Positions 26,925 to 36,275 of a stretch of 64,000 nucleotides of DNA are shown in pieces. The stretch covers positions 7,564,001 through 7,628,000 of the forward strand of contig NZ_CP146022.1 in assembly GCF_036967205.1 (NCBI RefSeq). The letters are read 5' to 3'. This DNA is from Streptomyces sp. Q6 (GTDB lineage: Bacteria; Actinomycetota; Actinomycetes; Streptomycetales; Streptomycetaceae). Position 1 is the first letter of the stretch. Each line of letters begins with the position of its first letter. Made by a program: the position numbers and the translations under genes. Under the pieces are notes generated by a model. The model saw only the letters and a program-made list of their open reading frames with translations, searched no databases and was not told the DNA's origin.

Positions 26925-27926
26925 TCAGAGGATGAACCCGGCCGGGAACGGGTCCGTCGGGTCCAGCAGGTACTGGGCGGTGCCGGTGATCCAGGCGCGT
27001 CCCGTGACGGTCGGTACGACGGCCGGGCGCCCGGCGACCTCGGTGGCCTCGACGAGGCGGCCCGTGAAGGACGTACCGATGAACGACTCGTTCACGAAGT
27101 CCCGGTGCAGCGGCAGTTCGCCGCGGGCGTGCAGCTGCGCCATGCGCGCGGACGTGCCGGTGCCGCACGGCGAGCGGTCGAACCAGCCCGGGTGGATGGC
27201 CATCGCGTGCCGCGACCGCGTGGCGTCGGAGCCGGGGGCGGCGAGATAGACGTGGTGGACGCCGTGGATCGAGGGGTTCTCCGGGTGGACCGGGGCGTCC
27301 TCGGCGTTGATCGCGTCCATGAGGGCCAGCCCGGCGGCGAGCAGGTCGTCCTTGCGTTCACGCTCGAAGGGCAGCCCGAACTGCTCCAGCGGCAAAATCG
27401 CGTAGAAGTTGCCGCCGAAGGCCAGGTCGTAGGTGACCGTGCGGCCGTCCGCGAGGGTCGCCTTGCGGTCGAGGCCGACCGCGAACGACGGCACGTTGCG
27501 CAGGGTGACGGCCCTGGCGGCGCCGTCCTCGACCGCGACCTCGGCGACGACGAGTCCGGCCGGGGTGTCCAGGCGGATGGTGGTGACCGGCTCGACTACC
27601 GGCACCATCCCCGTCTCCACGAGGACGGTCGCGACCCCGATCGTGCCGTGGCCGCACATCGGCAGATAGCCGGAGACCTCGATGTAGACGACTCCGTAGT
27701 CGCAGTCGGGGCGGGTGGGCGGCTGGAGGATCGCCCCGCTCATGGCAGGGTGCCCGCGCGGCTCGTCCATCAGGAAGTGCCGTACGTCGTCGCGGTGTTC
27801 ACGGAACCACAGGCGGCGTTCGTCCATGGTGGCGCCCGGGATGGTCCCGAGGCCGCCGGTGATCACACGCGTGGGCATGCCTTCGGTGTGCGAGTCCACG
27901 GCGTGCAGGACGAGCTTGCTGCGCAT
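26925..27926 (-). CDS. lhpA: 4-hydroxyproline 2-epimerase (proline racemase family)
   Basis: 333 residues from ATG at 27926. Both catalytic Cys of the racemase/epimerase group are present: MCGHGTIG near residue 90 and SPCGTGT near residue 255. The related dehydratases replace one of these with Thr, so epimerase is the better call. It converts trans-4-hydroxy-L-proline to cis-4-hydroxy-D-proline in the cytoplasm, the first step of bacterial hydroxyproline breakdown. It is followed by a GntR gene and preceded by the DapA-family deaminase gene, matching the known lhp gene set of Pseudomonas. Confidence 0.88.
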   Translation of the reverse strand: MRSKLVLHAVDSHTEGMPTRVITGGLGTIPGATMDERRLWFREHRDDVRHFLMDEPRGHPAMSGAILQPPTRPDCDYGVVYIEVSGYLPMCGHGTIGVATVLVETGMVPVVEPVTTIRLDTPAGLVVAEVAVEDGAARAVTLRNVPSFAVGLDRKATLADGRTVTYDLAFGGNFYAILPLEQFGLPFERERKDDLLAAGLALMDAINAEDAPVHPENPSIHGVHHVYLAAPGSDATRSRHAMAIHPGWFDRSPCGTGTSARMAQLHARGELPLHRDFVNESFIGTSFTGRLVEATEVAGRPAVVPTVTGRAWITGTAQYLLDPTDPFPAGFIL

Positions 27927-27958
27927 GAGCGGGGTCTCCTCTCCGTACTTCGGGCCGA

Positions 27959-28870
27959 CTACTTCAGGCCGTGGGCGACGGCCCGCTCCGTGGCCTCGCG
28001 GATCGCCTTCTCCTGCTCCGGCAGGAGCGGTACGCGCGGGGGCCTGACCGGGCCGCCCCGCCGCCCCACGATGTCCATGGACAACTTGATGGCCTGGACG
28101 AACTCGACCTTGGAGTCCCAGCGGTGCAGCGCGTGCAGCTCCTTGTAGAGGGGCAGCGCGGTGGCCAGGTCTCCCTTGACGGCGGCGTGGTACAGCTCGA
28201 CCGTCGACTCCGGCAGGGCGTTGGGGTAGCCGGAGATCCAGCCTTTGGCGCCGGCCACGGCGAGCTCCAGAAGGACGTCGTCCGCGCCGATCAGCACATC
28301 GAGATCCGGGGCGAGTTCCTCGATCTGGTAGATGCGGCGGGTGTCGCCGGAGAACTCCTTCACGGCCCTGATGTGCCCGGCCGCGTGCAGCTCGGCGAGG
28401 AGTTCGGGGGTCAGGTCGACCTTGGTGTCGTGCGGATTGTTGTACGCGACGACGTCGATGCCGACCTCGGCGACGGCGGCGTAGTGCGCGCGCACCGAAC
28501 GCTCGTCGGCCCGGTACGCGTTGGGCGGCAGCAGCATGACGGCCGCGCAGCCCGCCGCCTCGGCCTGCCGCGCCCAGCGCACGGCCTCGGCGGAGCCGTA
28601 GGCGGAGACGCCGGGCATGACCCGGTCGCCGCCGATGGCCGCCACGGCGGTCTCGACGACCCGGGCGCGCTCCTCGTCGGTGAGGACCTGGTACTCGCCG
28701 AGCGAGCCGTTCGGGACGACGCCGTCGCAGCCGCTGTCGACGAGCCAGCGGCAGTGCGCGGCGAAGCCCTCGAAGTCGACCGAGAGATCGTCGTTCAGGG
28801 GCAGGGCGGTGGCGACGAGGACGCCGCGCCACACGGGGCGGGGCGGGTTCTGCGGGGTGTACGTGCTCAT
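27959..28870 (-). CDS. lhpC: DapA-family protein, probable pyrroline-4-hydroxy-2-carboxylate deaminase
   Basis: 303 residues from ATG at 28870. It has the N-acetylneuraminate lyase/DapA barrel: CDGVVPNGSLGEYQVLTDEER (substrate loop), AYNNPH (conserved Tyr) and AVKEFSGDTRR (Schiff-base Lys). In this operon the expected reaction is hydrolytic deamination of delta-1-pyrroline-4-hydroxy-2-carboxylate to 2-oxoglutarate semialdehyde. That assignment comes from context; by sequence alone it could be another DapA-like lyase. It lies 32 bases upstream of the epimerase gene. Confidence 0.8.
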   Translation of the reverse strand: MSTYTPQNPPRPVWRGVLVATALPLNDDLSVDFEGFAAHCRWLVDSGCDGVVPNGSLGEYQVLTDEERARVVETAVAAIGGDRVMPGVSAYGSAEAVRWARQAEAAGCAAVMLLPPNAYRADERSVRAHYAAVAEVGIDVVAYNNPHDTKVDLTPELLAELHAAGHIRAVKEFSGDTRRIYQIEELAPDLDVLIGADDVLLELAVAGAKGWISGYPNALPESTVELYHAAVKGDLATALPLYKELHALHRWDSKVEFVQAIKLSMDIVGRRGGPVRPPRVPLLPEQEKAIREATERAVAHGLK

Positions 28871-28997
28871 GGGTGTCTTCGGACCTTCCGTCGGGGCGGG
28901 CCGCTGCGGGGACCGCACGGGAACTGGACGAGCTGTGACACGGCACGGTCAGGGCTGGTCGAGGGGGGCGCTGGGCCCGAGGTGCTTCAGGGGTGGC

Positions 28998-30448
28998 TCA
29001 ACGCTGGTCCAGGTGTGTGTCAGGGGGGTCGGGCTCCCGGGCGAGTACGCCGAGCGGGACGGGCCGGGCGAACGGGCGCTTCGCCGGGCCCGGCGCGCAG
29101 CCCGCGATCCCGGCGACCCCGGGCGCGCAGATCCGCCCCTGGCACCAGCCCATCCCGGCGCGGGTGAGGAGCTTGACGGTGCGCAGGTCGCAGGCGCCGA
29201 GTTCGCCGACGGCCTCGCGGACCGCGCCCGCGGGGACGTCCTCGCAACGGCAGACGAGCGTGTCGTCCGTGACGAGGTCCGCCCAGTGCGCGGGCGGGGC
29301 GTACGCGGAGTCGAGCACCGAGGCGACGTCCCGCAGCCGCGAACGGGAGCGGGCGGCCTTCGCCCGGACGGCCGGATCCGGGTCGACTCCTTGAGGCGGG
29401 CGGCGACCGAGTGCCCCGCGATCTCGCCCTCGGCCAGCGCGAGCGCGGCCCCGCCGATCCCGGTGGCCTCGCCCGCGGCCCACACGCCGTCGACGTCTGT
29501 GCGCTGCTCGTCGTCGGTCACCACGCGGGCGTCGCCGGTGGTGTCGAGGGCGCAGCCCAGCGACTCGGCGAGATCGGTGTGCGCGAGCATGCCGTGGCCG
29601 ACGGCCAGCGCGTCGCAGGCGATCCGCCGTTCGGTGCCCGCCCTGACCCGGCCGCTCGGATCGAGGGCGGCGATCGTGACGGCCTCGACGCGGTCGCTCC
29701 CATGGGCCTCGACCACTGTATGACCCACGGTCACCGGCACTCTCCGGCGCGCCAGTCGACCCGCGTACCGGGCCGCTTCGACGAGCTTGGCCGGGTTGGC
29801 GGCGAGTCGCGCGCCGTGCCGTACGAAGTTCCCCGGGCGGGCCGATTCGACGTACGCGGCGATCCGCGCTCCGGCGGCGGCGAGCCCCGCGGCGACCGGC
29901 ATCAGCAGCGGTCCGGTCCCGGCCACGACCACCGTCCGCCCCGGCAGCACCAGCCCGCCCTTGAGCATGGCCTGGGCGCCGCCCGCGGTGAGGACCCCGG
30001 GCAACGTCCAGCCCGGGAACGGCAGCACCTTCTCGTAACCGCCGGTGGCGAGGAGCACCGCGTCGGCGCGGACCGTCTCGGACTCCTCCTGGGCCGGTCC
30101 GACGAGCGCGTGCACGGTGAAACCCGTGGTGCCGACATCCCTGTTGTCGGTCGCCAAGTGGCGCTCCACGAACCACACATGACGGTCCGGCAGGTAGGTG
30201 ATTCCGCCCGTTCTGACGTGCGCGGCCAGTCGGTCGCGCAGCTTCTCCCAGGTGCCCCAGGCGTGGTGCAGGGCCTGGGGCCTTTCCGCCCTCAGTTGCT
30301 CGGCGGGCCGGCGGTAGTACTGGCCGCCGGGTGTCGCGGCCGCGTCGAGCAGCGTGACCGGGACGCCCTGGTCGGCGGCCGTCAGCGCGGCGGCGAGCCC
30401 GGCCGGGCCCGCGCCGATGACCGCCAGAGAGTCACGCGAGGTCGCCAT
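28998..30448 (-). CDS. lhpE: cis-4-hydroxy-D-proline dehydrogenase, FAD/NAD(P)-binding and [2Fe-2S] subunit, one apparent frameshift
   Basis: Reconstructed length is 483 residues from ATG at 30448. The N-terminal Rossmann motif (LAVIGAGPAGLAAALTAAD) and second nucleotide motif (VVVAGTGPLLMPVAAGLAAAG) mark a pyridine-nucleotide-disulfide-oxidoreductase-like fold. The C-terminus carries a BFD-like [2Fe-2S] domain with Cys in CRCEDVPAGAV, LTRAGMGWCQGRICAP and GC. It resembles the HcnB/LhpE type large subunit. The frame breaks at 29389-29390; one extra C on the plus strand restores AARLKGVDPDPAVRAKAARS. It overlaps the small ferredoxin-like subunit gene by 17 bases and acts in a three-subunit membrane-associated dehydrogenase. 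Confidence 0.82.
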
Positions 30449-30758
30449 GGCCGGTCGCCTCCTGGGTGCCGATCGTGTCGCCGGGAGAGACGGGGACGAG
30501 GCAAGCCCGTTGGTTGGGGCGGCCGTTGACCGTGACGAGGCAGTCGAAGCAGACGCCGATCCCGCAGAACACCCCGCGCGGCGCTCCGCTGCCCCGGGTC
30601 GTGCGCCACGAGGTGATCCCGGCCGACCAGAGCGCCGCCGCGACGCTCTGTCCGGGCAGCGCCTCGGTCTCCCGTCCGTCGACGGTCACCGTGAACGGCG
30701 GACCGGGGCGGGCGCGGGCCAGCGTCAGCGGCGTCGTGACCGGGGACGTCCTCTTCAC
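30432..30758 (-). CDS. lhpF: Small [2Fe-2S] subunit of the hydroxy-D-proline dehydrogenase
   Basis: 108 residues from GTG at 30758, overlapping the stop of the preceding gene (GTGA). It has a single plant-ferredoxin-like motif: GVFCGIGVCFDCLVTVNG followed by NQRACLVPV, giving the four Cys ligands. It matches HcnA/LhpF small subunits. It passes electrons between the two flavoprotein subunits encoded on either side of it. Confidence 0.85.
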   Translation of the reverse strand: MKRTSPVTTPLTLARARPGPPFTVTVDGRETEALPGQSVAAALWSAGITSWRTTRGSGAPRGVFCGIGVCFDCLVTVNGRPNQRACLVPVSPGDTIGTQEATGHGDLA

Positions 30759-31963
30759 TGCTGTCCTTCCTCACGACGGTTCGGGGACCCCTCCGGAGCG
30801 GCGTCCTCGAAGCGATCCGGACGGAACGGTGCGAGGTCCAGGTCGGGGGTGGCCCCCGTCAGGGACTGCGCGATCAGATGCCCGGTGCCGACGGCGAGCC
30901 CGATGCCCGCGCCCTCGTGACCGCAGGCGTGGTACAGCCCCGGCACCCGGGGATCGGCCCCGATCGCCGGGAGATGGTCCGGCAGATACGGGCGGAAGCC
31001 CAGGTAGCCGCGCATGACGCGGACCGTGTCGAGCGCGGGGAACAGCGCGACGGCCTGCGCGGCGAGCCGCCGGGCCACCGGCAGCGAGAACCCGCGGTCG
31101 AATCCGACCCGCTCCCTGCTCGCCCCGATCAGCACCGGACCCGCCGCGGTGCCCTCGACGACCGCCGAGGACTGGAGGCCCGCGTCACCGCTCGCGACGT
31201 CCGCGACATAGTCGGCGGCGTACACCTTGTGCCGTACCACCGCGCGCGGCAGCGGCTCGGTGACCAGGACGAAGCCGCGGCGCGGCAGAACCGGCAGCCG
31301 CACGCCGGCGAGCGCGGCGACCTCGCCGCCCCAGGTGCCCGCCGCGTTCACCACCACAGGAGCGCGCAGGTCACCGTGCCGGTCGGTCCGCACGCCGCGC
31401 ACCGAGCCGTCCTTCGTGCGCAGCACGGCGGTGACGGTGGCGCCGATGCGCAGTTCGGCCCCGGCCCGCCGTGCCGCGCGGACGACCTGGGCGGCGGCCA
31501 GCGACGGCATCACCTGGCAGTCCTGCGGGTAGTGGACGCCGCCGGCCACGTCCTTGGTCATATGCGGTTCCAGGTCGCGCAGTTCCTCGGGCGTGACCGT
31601 CAGGGCCTCGACCCCGGCGGTGCGCTGGCCCTCGGCGAACGTGCTCAGCGCGGCCATGCCCTCGGGCCCGGACGCGACGACCACGCCGCCCTTCTCCTCG
31701 AACTCCACCGCCCGGCCGAGGCCGGGCTCGGCGGCGAGATCGCCCCACAGGCGCCTCGACAGCAGCGCGAGGTCCAGCTCGGGACCCGGCTCCTTGTCGG
31801 AGACGAGCAGGTTCCCCTCACCGGCGCCGGTGGTGCCGCCGGCCACGGGCCCCCGGTCCACCAGCAGGGTCCTCAGCCCCGCCCGACTGGCGTACAAGGC
31901 ACACGCGGCCCCGACCATTCCGGCCCCAACTACCACGACATCGCAGGCCAGTTGGTTGTCCAC
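30755..31963 (-). CDS. lhpB: cis-4-hydroxy-D-proline dehydrogenase, FAD (DAO) subunit
   Basis: 402 residues. The N-terminal FAD site DVVVVGAGMVGAACALYASRAG, the TGAGEGNLLVSDKEPGPELDLALL segment and the C-terminal ACGHEGAGIGLAVGTGHLIA place it in the D-amino-acid oxidase-like (HcnC/LhpB) group. It would bind and oxidise cis-4-hydroxy-D-proline. It is first in the leftward order dehydrogenase (three genes), deaminase, epimerase, GntR. Glycine or sarcosine oxidase-like activity is an alternative, but the neighbours favour hydroxyproline. Confidence 0.85.
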   Translation of the reverse strand: MDNQLACDVVVVGAGMVGAACALYASRAGLRTLLVDRGPVAGGTTGAGEGNLLVSDKEPGPELDLALLSRRLWGDLAAEPGLGRAVEFEEKGGVVVASGPEGMAALSTFAEGQRTAGVEALTVTPEELRDLEPHMTKDVAGGVHYPQDCQVMPSLAAAQVVRAARRAGAELRIGATVTAVLRTKDGSVRGVRTDRHGDLRAPVVVNAAGTWGGEVAALAGVRLPVLPRRGFVLVTEPLPRAVVRHKVYAADYVADVASGDAGLQSSAVVEGTAAGPVLIGASRERVGFDRGFSLPVARRLAAQAVALFPALDTVRVMRGYLGFRPYLPDHLPAIGADPRVPGLYHACGHEGAGIGLAVGTGHLIAQSLTGATPDLDLAPFRPDRFEDAAPEGSPNRREEGQQ

Positions 31964-31972
31964 GGCAGTACA

Positions 31973-31981
31973 ATGTCACAT
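31973..31981. promoter_or_regulatory. Possible GntR operator before the hydroxyproline operon
   Basis: ATGTCACAT, a 9-base palindrome around a central C, lies 10 bases upstream of the first operon gene. It is short and unconfirmed, but it is AT-rich for this region and well placed for a GntR/FCD repressor. Confidence 0.3.
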
Positions 31982-32034
31982 GTTTCCCGACCGGCCCAGA
32001 CCTCGTACGCACCGGATCCGCGACGGCCCCCGCC

Positions 32035-35000
32035 TCACCCGCGCAGCGCGTACGCCCGCACGACGGTCTGCCGGGTGCGGTTCCCGGAGCCGTCCCACGC
32101 GGTGACCCGGAGCGTCACGTGGCCCGTGTCGACGCGCGGATGCGTCAGGACGGCGGTGGCCGAGCCGTCGGGACGGACCGGGGGCTCCACGCGGTCGCTC
32201 CAGGTGGCGCCGTCGTCGTACGAGGCCTCGACGCGGATGCCGGTGACAGGCGCGCCCCGGTGGCCGTCGGGACGGAGCGTGCCGACCCGCACGGGGAAGG
32301 AGCGGCCGGCCGGAGCGGTGTTCGTGCCGTCCACGCCCAGGTCGTAGCTGAGGAGGATGACCGGCAGGGCGGCGCACGGGTGGCCCGCGCCGTAGACGTC
32401 CTCGCAGCCGGGGGCCGTGGCACCCGCCTCGGGGGCCTTCGAGCGGAACGTGTACGTGGTGTCGGTGCGGATGCCGAGCGTCTCCAGGGCGTTGGTTCTG
32501 CGGATCACCGTCTGGTCGATGCTGTACTCGGCCTCCTCGGGGACGAACAGCTGGGCCGCGGAGACCTCTTGGCCGTCGCGACGATAGGTGAGCGTGGCCG
32601 TGGCGCTGCCCATGCCGAAATGCTCCGGGTCCCCGTCGCCGTAGGGGGCGAGCAAGAAGCTGGCTCCGCTGTCGGCACGGCACATCGGACAGCTGATGCG
32701 GCGCGGCAGTGTGGGGTGCATGGGGGCGCGGCCCCAGTCGCGGTGCAGGGTGCTGCCCGCCTCGTGGGCCGCCGGGTACTCCTCCAGATAGGTGCCGGAC
32801 AGGTCGGAGGTGTGCACCGTCTGGAGGTACCGGCTGTCGGCGGCGTGCACGAAGTCGGTCCGGGTGCCCGGGGCGAGATGCCGGGCGGTCGTGCGGAACG
32901 TCGACGTCTCCCAGGTGTGCCAGGTCGTCAGATCGTCCTCGGCGAGCCGCGAAGTGCCGTCCGCGGAGAAGGTGTTGACCAGGGCGGCGAACTGCGCGGG
33001 GCGGCCTGTCACCGTGGTCTCCTCGGGGATGCCGCCCCGGGCGTGGAAGGGCAGCGTGTAGGTGAAGCGGCTGTCGCCGCGGCCCGTGAGCGCGACCGTC
33101 ACCGGGCTTCCCTCGGCGAGGGCGCGGAGCAGGGGCGCGCCTTGTTCGTGGCTGACGGCGACGGCGGGCAGGGTGTCGGCCGCGCTGCCCTGGACGAGCG
33201 TGACACCGCCGGTGGGGCGGATCGCCAGGACGGCGGCGGCGCCGTGCCGGGCGGCGGTGGCCAGGACGGGAGGGAGCCAACCGTTGGTGCGGACCACGGC
33301 GAGCCTGCCCGAGACGTCACGGCCGGCGTAGTCGCTATCGTCACCGGTACCGACATCCACGGCCGTCAACTCCTGTGCTCCTGTGGAGCGTTCACCGAGA
33401 TCCGGAGTGAGCAGATCGAGCCGCGTGGTGCGGTGGGCGGCCGTCCATGAGCCCCGGACGAGCGGGTCCCGCAGGCGGTGCTCGGCTGTCAGGTCGAAGG
33501 TGCCCCGCTCGGCCGTGCTGTGCGACGGGATCGCCCCGTACTGGGAGGTGCGGTCACTGAGCCCGGTGGCGACACCGATCGCGGCACTCGCCCCGTCGTC
33601 GAGCGTGCGGCGCGCGGTGACGCTGACGGCGGCGCGTTCCAGCGGGCGGTCCTCGCCGTCGATCCGGGCGGTCAGCGGCCGTGCCGCGCGGGCGTCGACC
33701 GCCACGGTGCGGTCGCCGTCGACGGTGAACTCCGGTTCGGCGAAGGTGTCCACGGCCGCCGGGTACCGCTGGGCGTCGTACGTGGTGACCAGGGCCTGGA
33801 GGGCGTAACGGCCCTCGGGCAGTTCGGTCCGCCAGGTGTCCGCGCCCAGGAAGGTGAGGCTGCGCAGCTCCGCCTCGCCGCTGGTCGTGTTCAGGATCTG
33901 AAGATTGGTCTGTCCCGCCGCCTTGCCGTCGCGTCCGGTGAAGGTGAAGTCCACGGTGCGGCGCGGGGGTTGCTCGGTCCAGCCGACGGCCGTGGTGAGC
34001 GTGGTGGTGGCGTCGGTGGCGGTCAGGTAGCCGTCGTAGCGGCCGGTGCCGGTGCGGGCGGGGTCGACGCTGAGCGTGACGGTGGCCGTGCCCCGCGCCG
34101 GGACGGTGACCGTGTCGGCGGAGAGCGCCGCCGCGCCGCCACGGCTCAGGTCGAGGCGCAGCGCGAGAGTGACGGCGTGGTCGCCGTCGTTGGTGTAGGT
34201 GACGTCCCGGTCCAGCGGCTGCTGACGGTCGCGCAGGTCGCCGAGGTCGACGGTGCCGGAGGCGGTCACCGGCTGCGCCGAGGCCCGGTCGACGGCGACC
34301 CGTCCCGCGCCCTGCTCGTAGACGTCGTGGTCGGCGGCGGTCCGCGCCGACGACACGAGGGAGTCCTTGAGACGCGCGGCCTTCCACTGCGGGTGCTGCT
34401 GCTTCAGGAGGGCCGCCGCGCCGGCGACGTGCGGTGTGGCCATCGACGTGCCGTCCATGGCGGTGTAGGACGCGTCGACGGCCGTGCCGATGTTCGTGCC
34501 CGCCGCACGGGCCGCGACGATGCCGACGCCCGGCGCGGTGATCTCCGGCTTGAGCGCCCCGTCGACGGTGGGCCCGCGCCCGGAGAAGTCGGCCAGCCGG
34601 TCCTGAGCGTCCACGGCGCCGACGGTCAGCGCGGAACGGGCGGTCCCGGGGCTCGCCACGGTGGCCCGGCCGGGCCCGGTGTTCCCTGAGGCGATCACGA
34701 ACAGGGCGCCGGAGGACTCACTGAGCCGGTCCACGGCTTCGCTCAGCAGGTCACTGCCCACCTCGGTGGGCGATCCCAGGCTCATGGACACGATGTCGGC
34801 GCCCTGCGCGACGGCCCACTCCATTCCGGCGATCACACTGGACTCGTCGCCGTTGCCCCGGTTGTCCAGCACCTTCCCGACCAGGAGCCGGGCCCCCGGC
34901 GCGACCCCCTTGTACCGTCCGCCCGACGCCGCACCGCTGCCGGCGACGGTGCTCGCCACGTGGGTGCCGTGGCCGCGCCCGTCCTGCACGCCCTGCCCGG

Positions 35001-35775
35001 CGATGAAGCTCTTGGAGTCCAGGACCCGGTCGGCGAGATCGGGGTGGGCGAAGTCGATCCCGGTGTCCAGGACGGCGACCTTGACGCCGCTGCCGTCGTA
35101 GCCGCTCTTCCACACCTCGGGCGCGCCGATCTGCGGGACGCTCTTGTCGAGAGTGGCGCGCACCCTGCGGTCCGGACGCAGTACGGCCTTCGGGCCGTCG
35201 AGCACCTCACGGGAGAAGGCCCGGACCTTGTCCTTGTCGACCTCCACGGCGGTGGCGCCGAGCGAGGCGAGGGCGGCGTGGCGGGTGACGCCGGGGGCGT
35301 CCGCGGCGCGCGCGGCCAGGGTGGAACGGGCCGGGTTACCGGGGTAGTCGACGATCAGCGGCAGGGTGTCGCCGCCCGTGTCGTCCTGCCCGTCGGCGAT
35401 GAGCCGGGTGACGTTGAACAGCTCCCGGTCGAGCCGCCCGTCGGCGAGTCCCGCCCCCGCGCTGTCCGGAATGACGTAGGTGGCTCCGGCGGGCGTGGAC
35501 TCGGTGTGGAAGGTGGTGGCCGTGCCCGGCGCGGGCCGGGCGTCGATCGAGGTCCGCCCGCCGGGGCCGGTGGTGACCGTGACGGTGTCGCCGGTGACCA
35601 GCGTGACCGTGTCGGTGTGAGCGCTCCGGTCGGCGGTCCGCGTCGTCACGCCGACCGGAGCGGACTGGGGAGCCGCGTCGGCCCGCACGGGAAGCGCCGG
35701 GCCGACGACGGCCAGGGTGAGTGCGGCGCACAGAGCGGCGGTTCTGCCGCTGCGCGGAGTCGGACCGGTCGGCAT
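32035..35775 (-). CDS. Secreted S8 subtilisin-like serine peptidase (subtilase 2)
   Basis: 1246 residues from ATG at 35775, with CAGGAG 6 bases upstream. It opens with a signal peptide (RTAALCAALTLAVVGPALPVRADA), then a propeptide. Catalytic residues are Asp237 (VLDTGIDFAHPD), His272 (GHGTHVAS) and Ser444 (DGTSMATPHVAGA). Later it has beta-rich modules, a PA-like region, a CPMC motif and a final beta-sandwich domain with LSYDLG and VEASYDDGATW. The same final domain is encoded as a separate lipoprotein beside subtilase 1. The gene lies 71 bases upstream of the hydroxyproline operon on the same strand, so a role in releasing hydroxyproline-rich peptides is possible but only inferred. Confidence 0.9.
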   Translation of the reverse strand: MPTGPTPRSGRTAALCAALTLAVVGPALPVRADAAPQSAPVGVTTRTADRSAHTDTVTLVTGDTVTVTTGPGGRTSIDARPAPGTATTFHTESTPAGATYVIPDSAGAGLADGRLDRELFNVTRLIADGQDDTGGDTLPLIVDYPGNPARSTLAARAADAPGVTRHAALASLGATAVEVDKDKVRAFSREVLDGPKAVLRPDRRVRATLDKSVPQIGAPEVWKSGYDGSGVKVAVLDTGIDFAHPDLADRVLDSKSFIAGQGVQDGRGHGTHVASTVAGSGAASGGRYKGVAPGARLLVGKVLDNRGNGDESSVIAGMEWAVAQGADIVSMSLGSPTEVGSDLLSEAVDRLSESSGALFVIASGNTGPGRATVASPGTARSALTVGAVDAQDRLADFSGRGPTVDGALKPEITAPGVGIVAARAAGTNIGTAVDASYTAMDGTSMATPHVAGAAALLKQQHPQWKAARLKDSLVSSARTAADHDVYEQGAGRVAVDRASAQPVTASGTVDLGDLRDRQQPLDRDVTYTNDGDHAVTLALRLDLSRGGAAALSADTVTVPARGTATVTLSVDPARTGTGRYDGYLTATDATTTLTTAVGWTEQPPRRTVDFTFTGRDGKAAGQTNLQILNTTSGEAELRSLTFLGADTWRTELPEGRYALQALVTTYDAQRYPAAVDTFAEPEFTVDGDRTVAVDARAARPLTARIDGEDRPLERAAVSVTARRTLDDGASAAIGVATGLSDRTSQYGAIPSHSTAERGTFDLTAEHRLRDPLVRGSWTAAHRTTRLDLLTPDLGERSTGAQELTAVDVGTGDDSDYAGRDVSGRLAVVRTNGWLPPVLATAARHGAAAVLAIRPTGGVTLVQGSAADTLPAVAVSHEQGAPLLRALAEGSPVTVALTGRGDSRFTYTLPFHARGGIPEETTVTGRPAQFAALVNTFSADGTSRLAEDDLTTWHTWETSTFRTTARHLAPGTRTDFVHAADSRYLQTVHTSDLSGTYLEEYPAAHEAGSTLHRDWGRAPMHPTLPRRISCPMCRADSGASFLLAPYGDGDPEHFGMGSATATLTYRRDGQEVSAAQLFVPEEAEYSIDQTVIRRTNALETLGIRTDTTYTFRSKAPEAGATAPGCEDVYGAGHPCAALPVILLSYDLGVDGTNTAPAGRSFPVRVGTLRPDGHRGAPVTGIRVEASYDDGATWSDRVEPPVRPDGSATAVLTHPRVDTGHVTLRVTAWDGSGNRTRQTVVRAYALRG

Positions 35776-36275
35776 GACGGGCTCCTGGCGGGGTGCGGCC
35801 ACGGCACCGGGGGCCGGGCGACGGACGCGAAGCGGCGCTGGGCCGGGCCGGGCGGCTTCCCCACCTGCCACCCGGCCCGGCAGTGGCCATGATCCGATCG
35901 CGGGTGGCGGAGGGAGAAGGGGCGCGGGTGGCGAGAGTGCGTCGTGTCGCAATCCCGACAGCCCCGGCCCGGTGTCATGGCGAGGTTGCGATGGCGAGGT
36001 CGCGCCATGACGAGTACTCGCCAGGCCGCGAGCCCCGCGACGCCGCGCCGCCGGGACAGACTTCCGCCCAGCGCACCGCACATGATGGGCCGTCATGTGC
36101 ACGGTCGGCGCGTCCTGTTGACGTCGGTGCGAGCCCGCTCCGGACCCGACAGCCATCCCGGCTCACCGCTCCCGGCCCGACGAGCCGCCCCTGCCCACCG
36201 TTCCCGAGGCGACGGTCGCCCCCGGCCCGCCGCTTCCGCCCATCGTCCGTACCCCGTCCGAGGAAGGACCTCACC
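35776..36275. other. 500-base divergent region between subtilases 2 and 3
   Basis: No convincing gene is present. It must hold both start regions. It contains the symmetrical element described at 35975-36012 and the ribosome binding site of subtilase 3 (AGGAAGGA at 36261-36268). Confidence 0.5.
35975..36012. promoter_or_regulatory. Symmetrical element with inner direct repeats
   Basis: GTCATGGCG (35975-35983) and CGCCATGAC (36004-36012) are perfect 9-base inverted arms. Within and between them ATGGCGAGGT occurs twice (35978-35987 and 35992-36001), 14 bases apart. It is centrally placed between two divergent secreted peptidase genes, so a shared regulator site is plausible. Confidence 0.45.

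Noticed and set aside
32035-36156. Subtilase 2 starting at 36156
   Set aside because: The added 127 residues are unconserved; ATG at 35775 has CAGGAG at 6 bases and opens a normal signal peptide.
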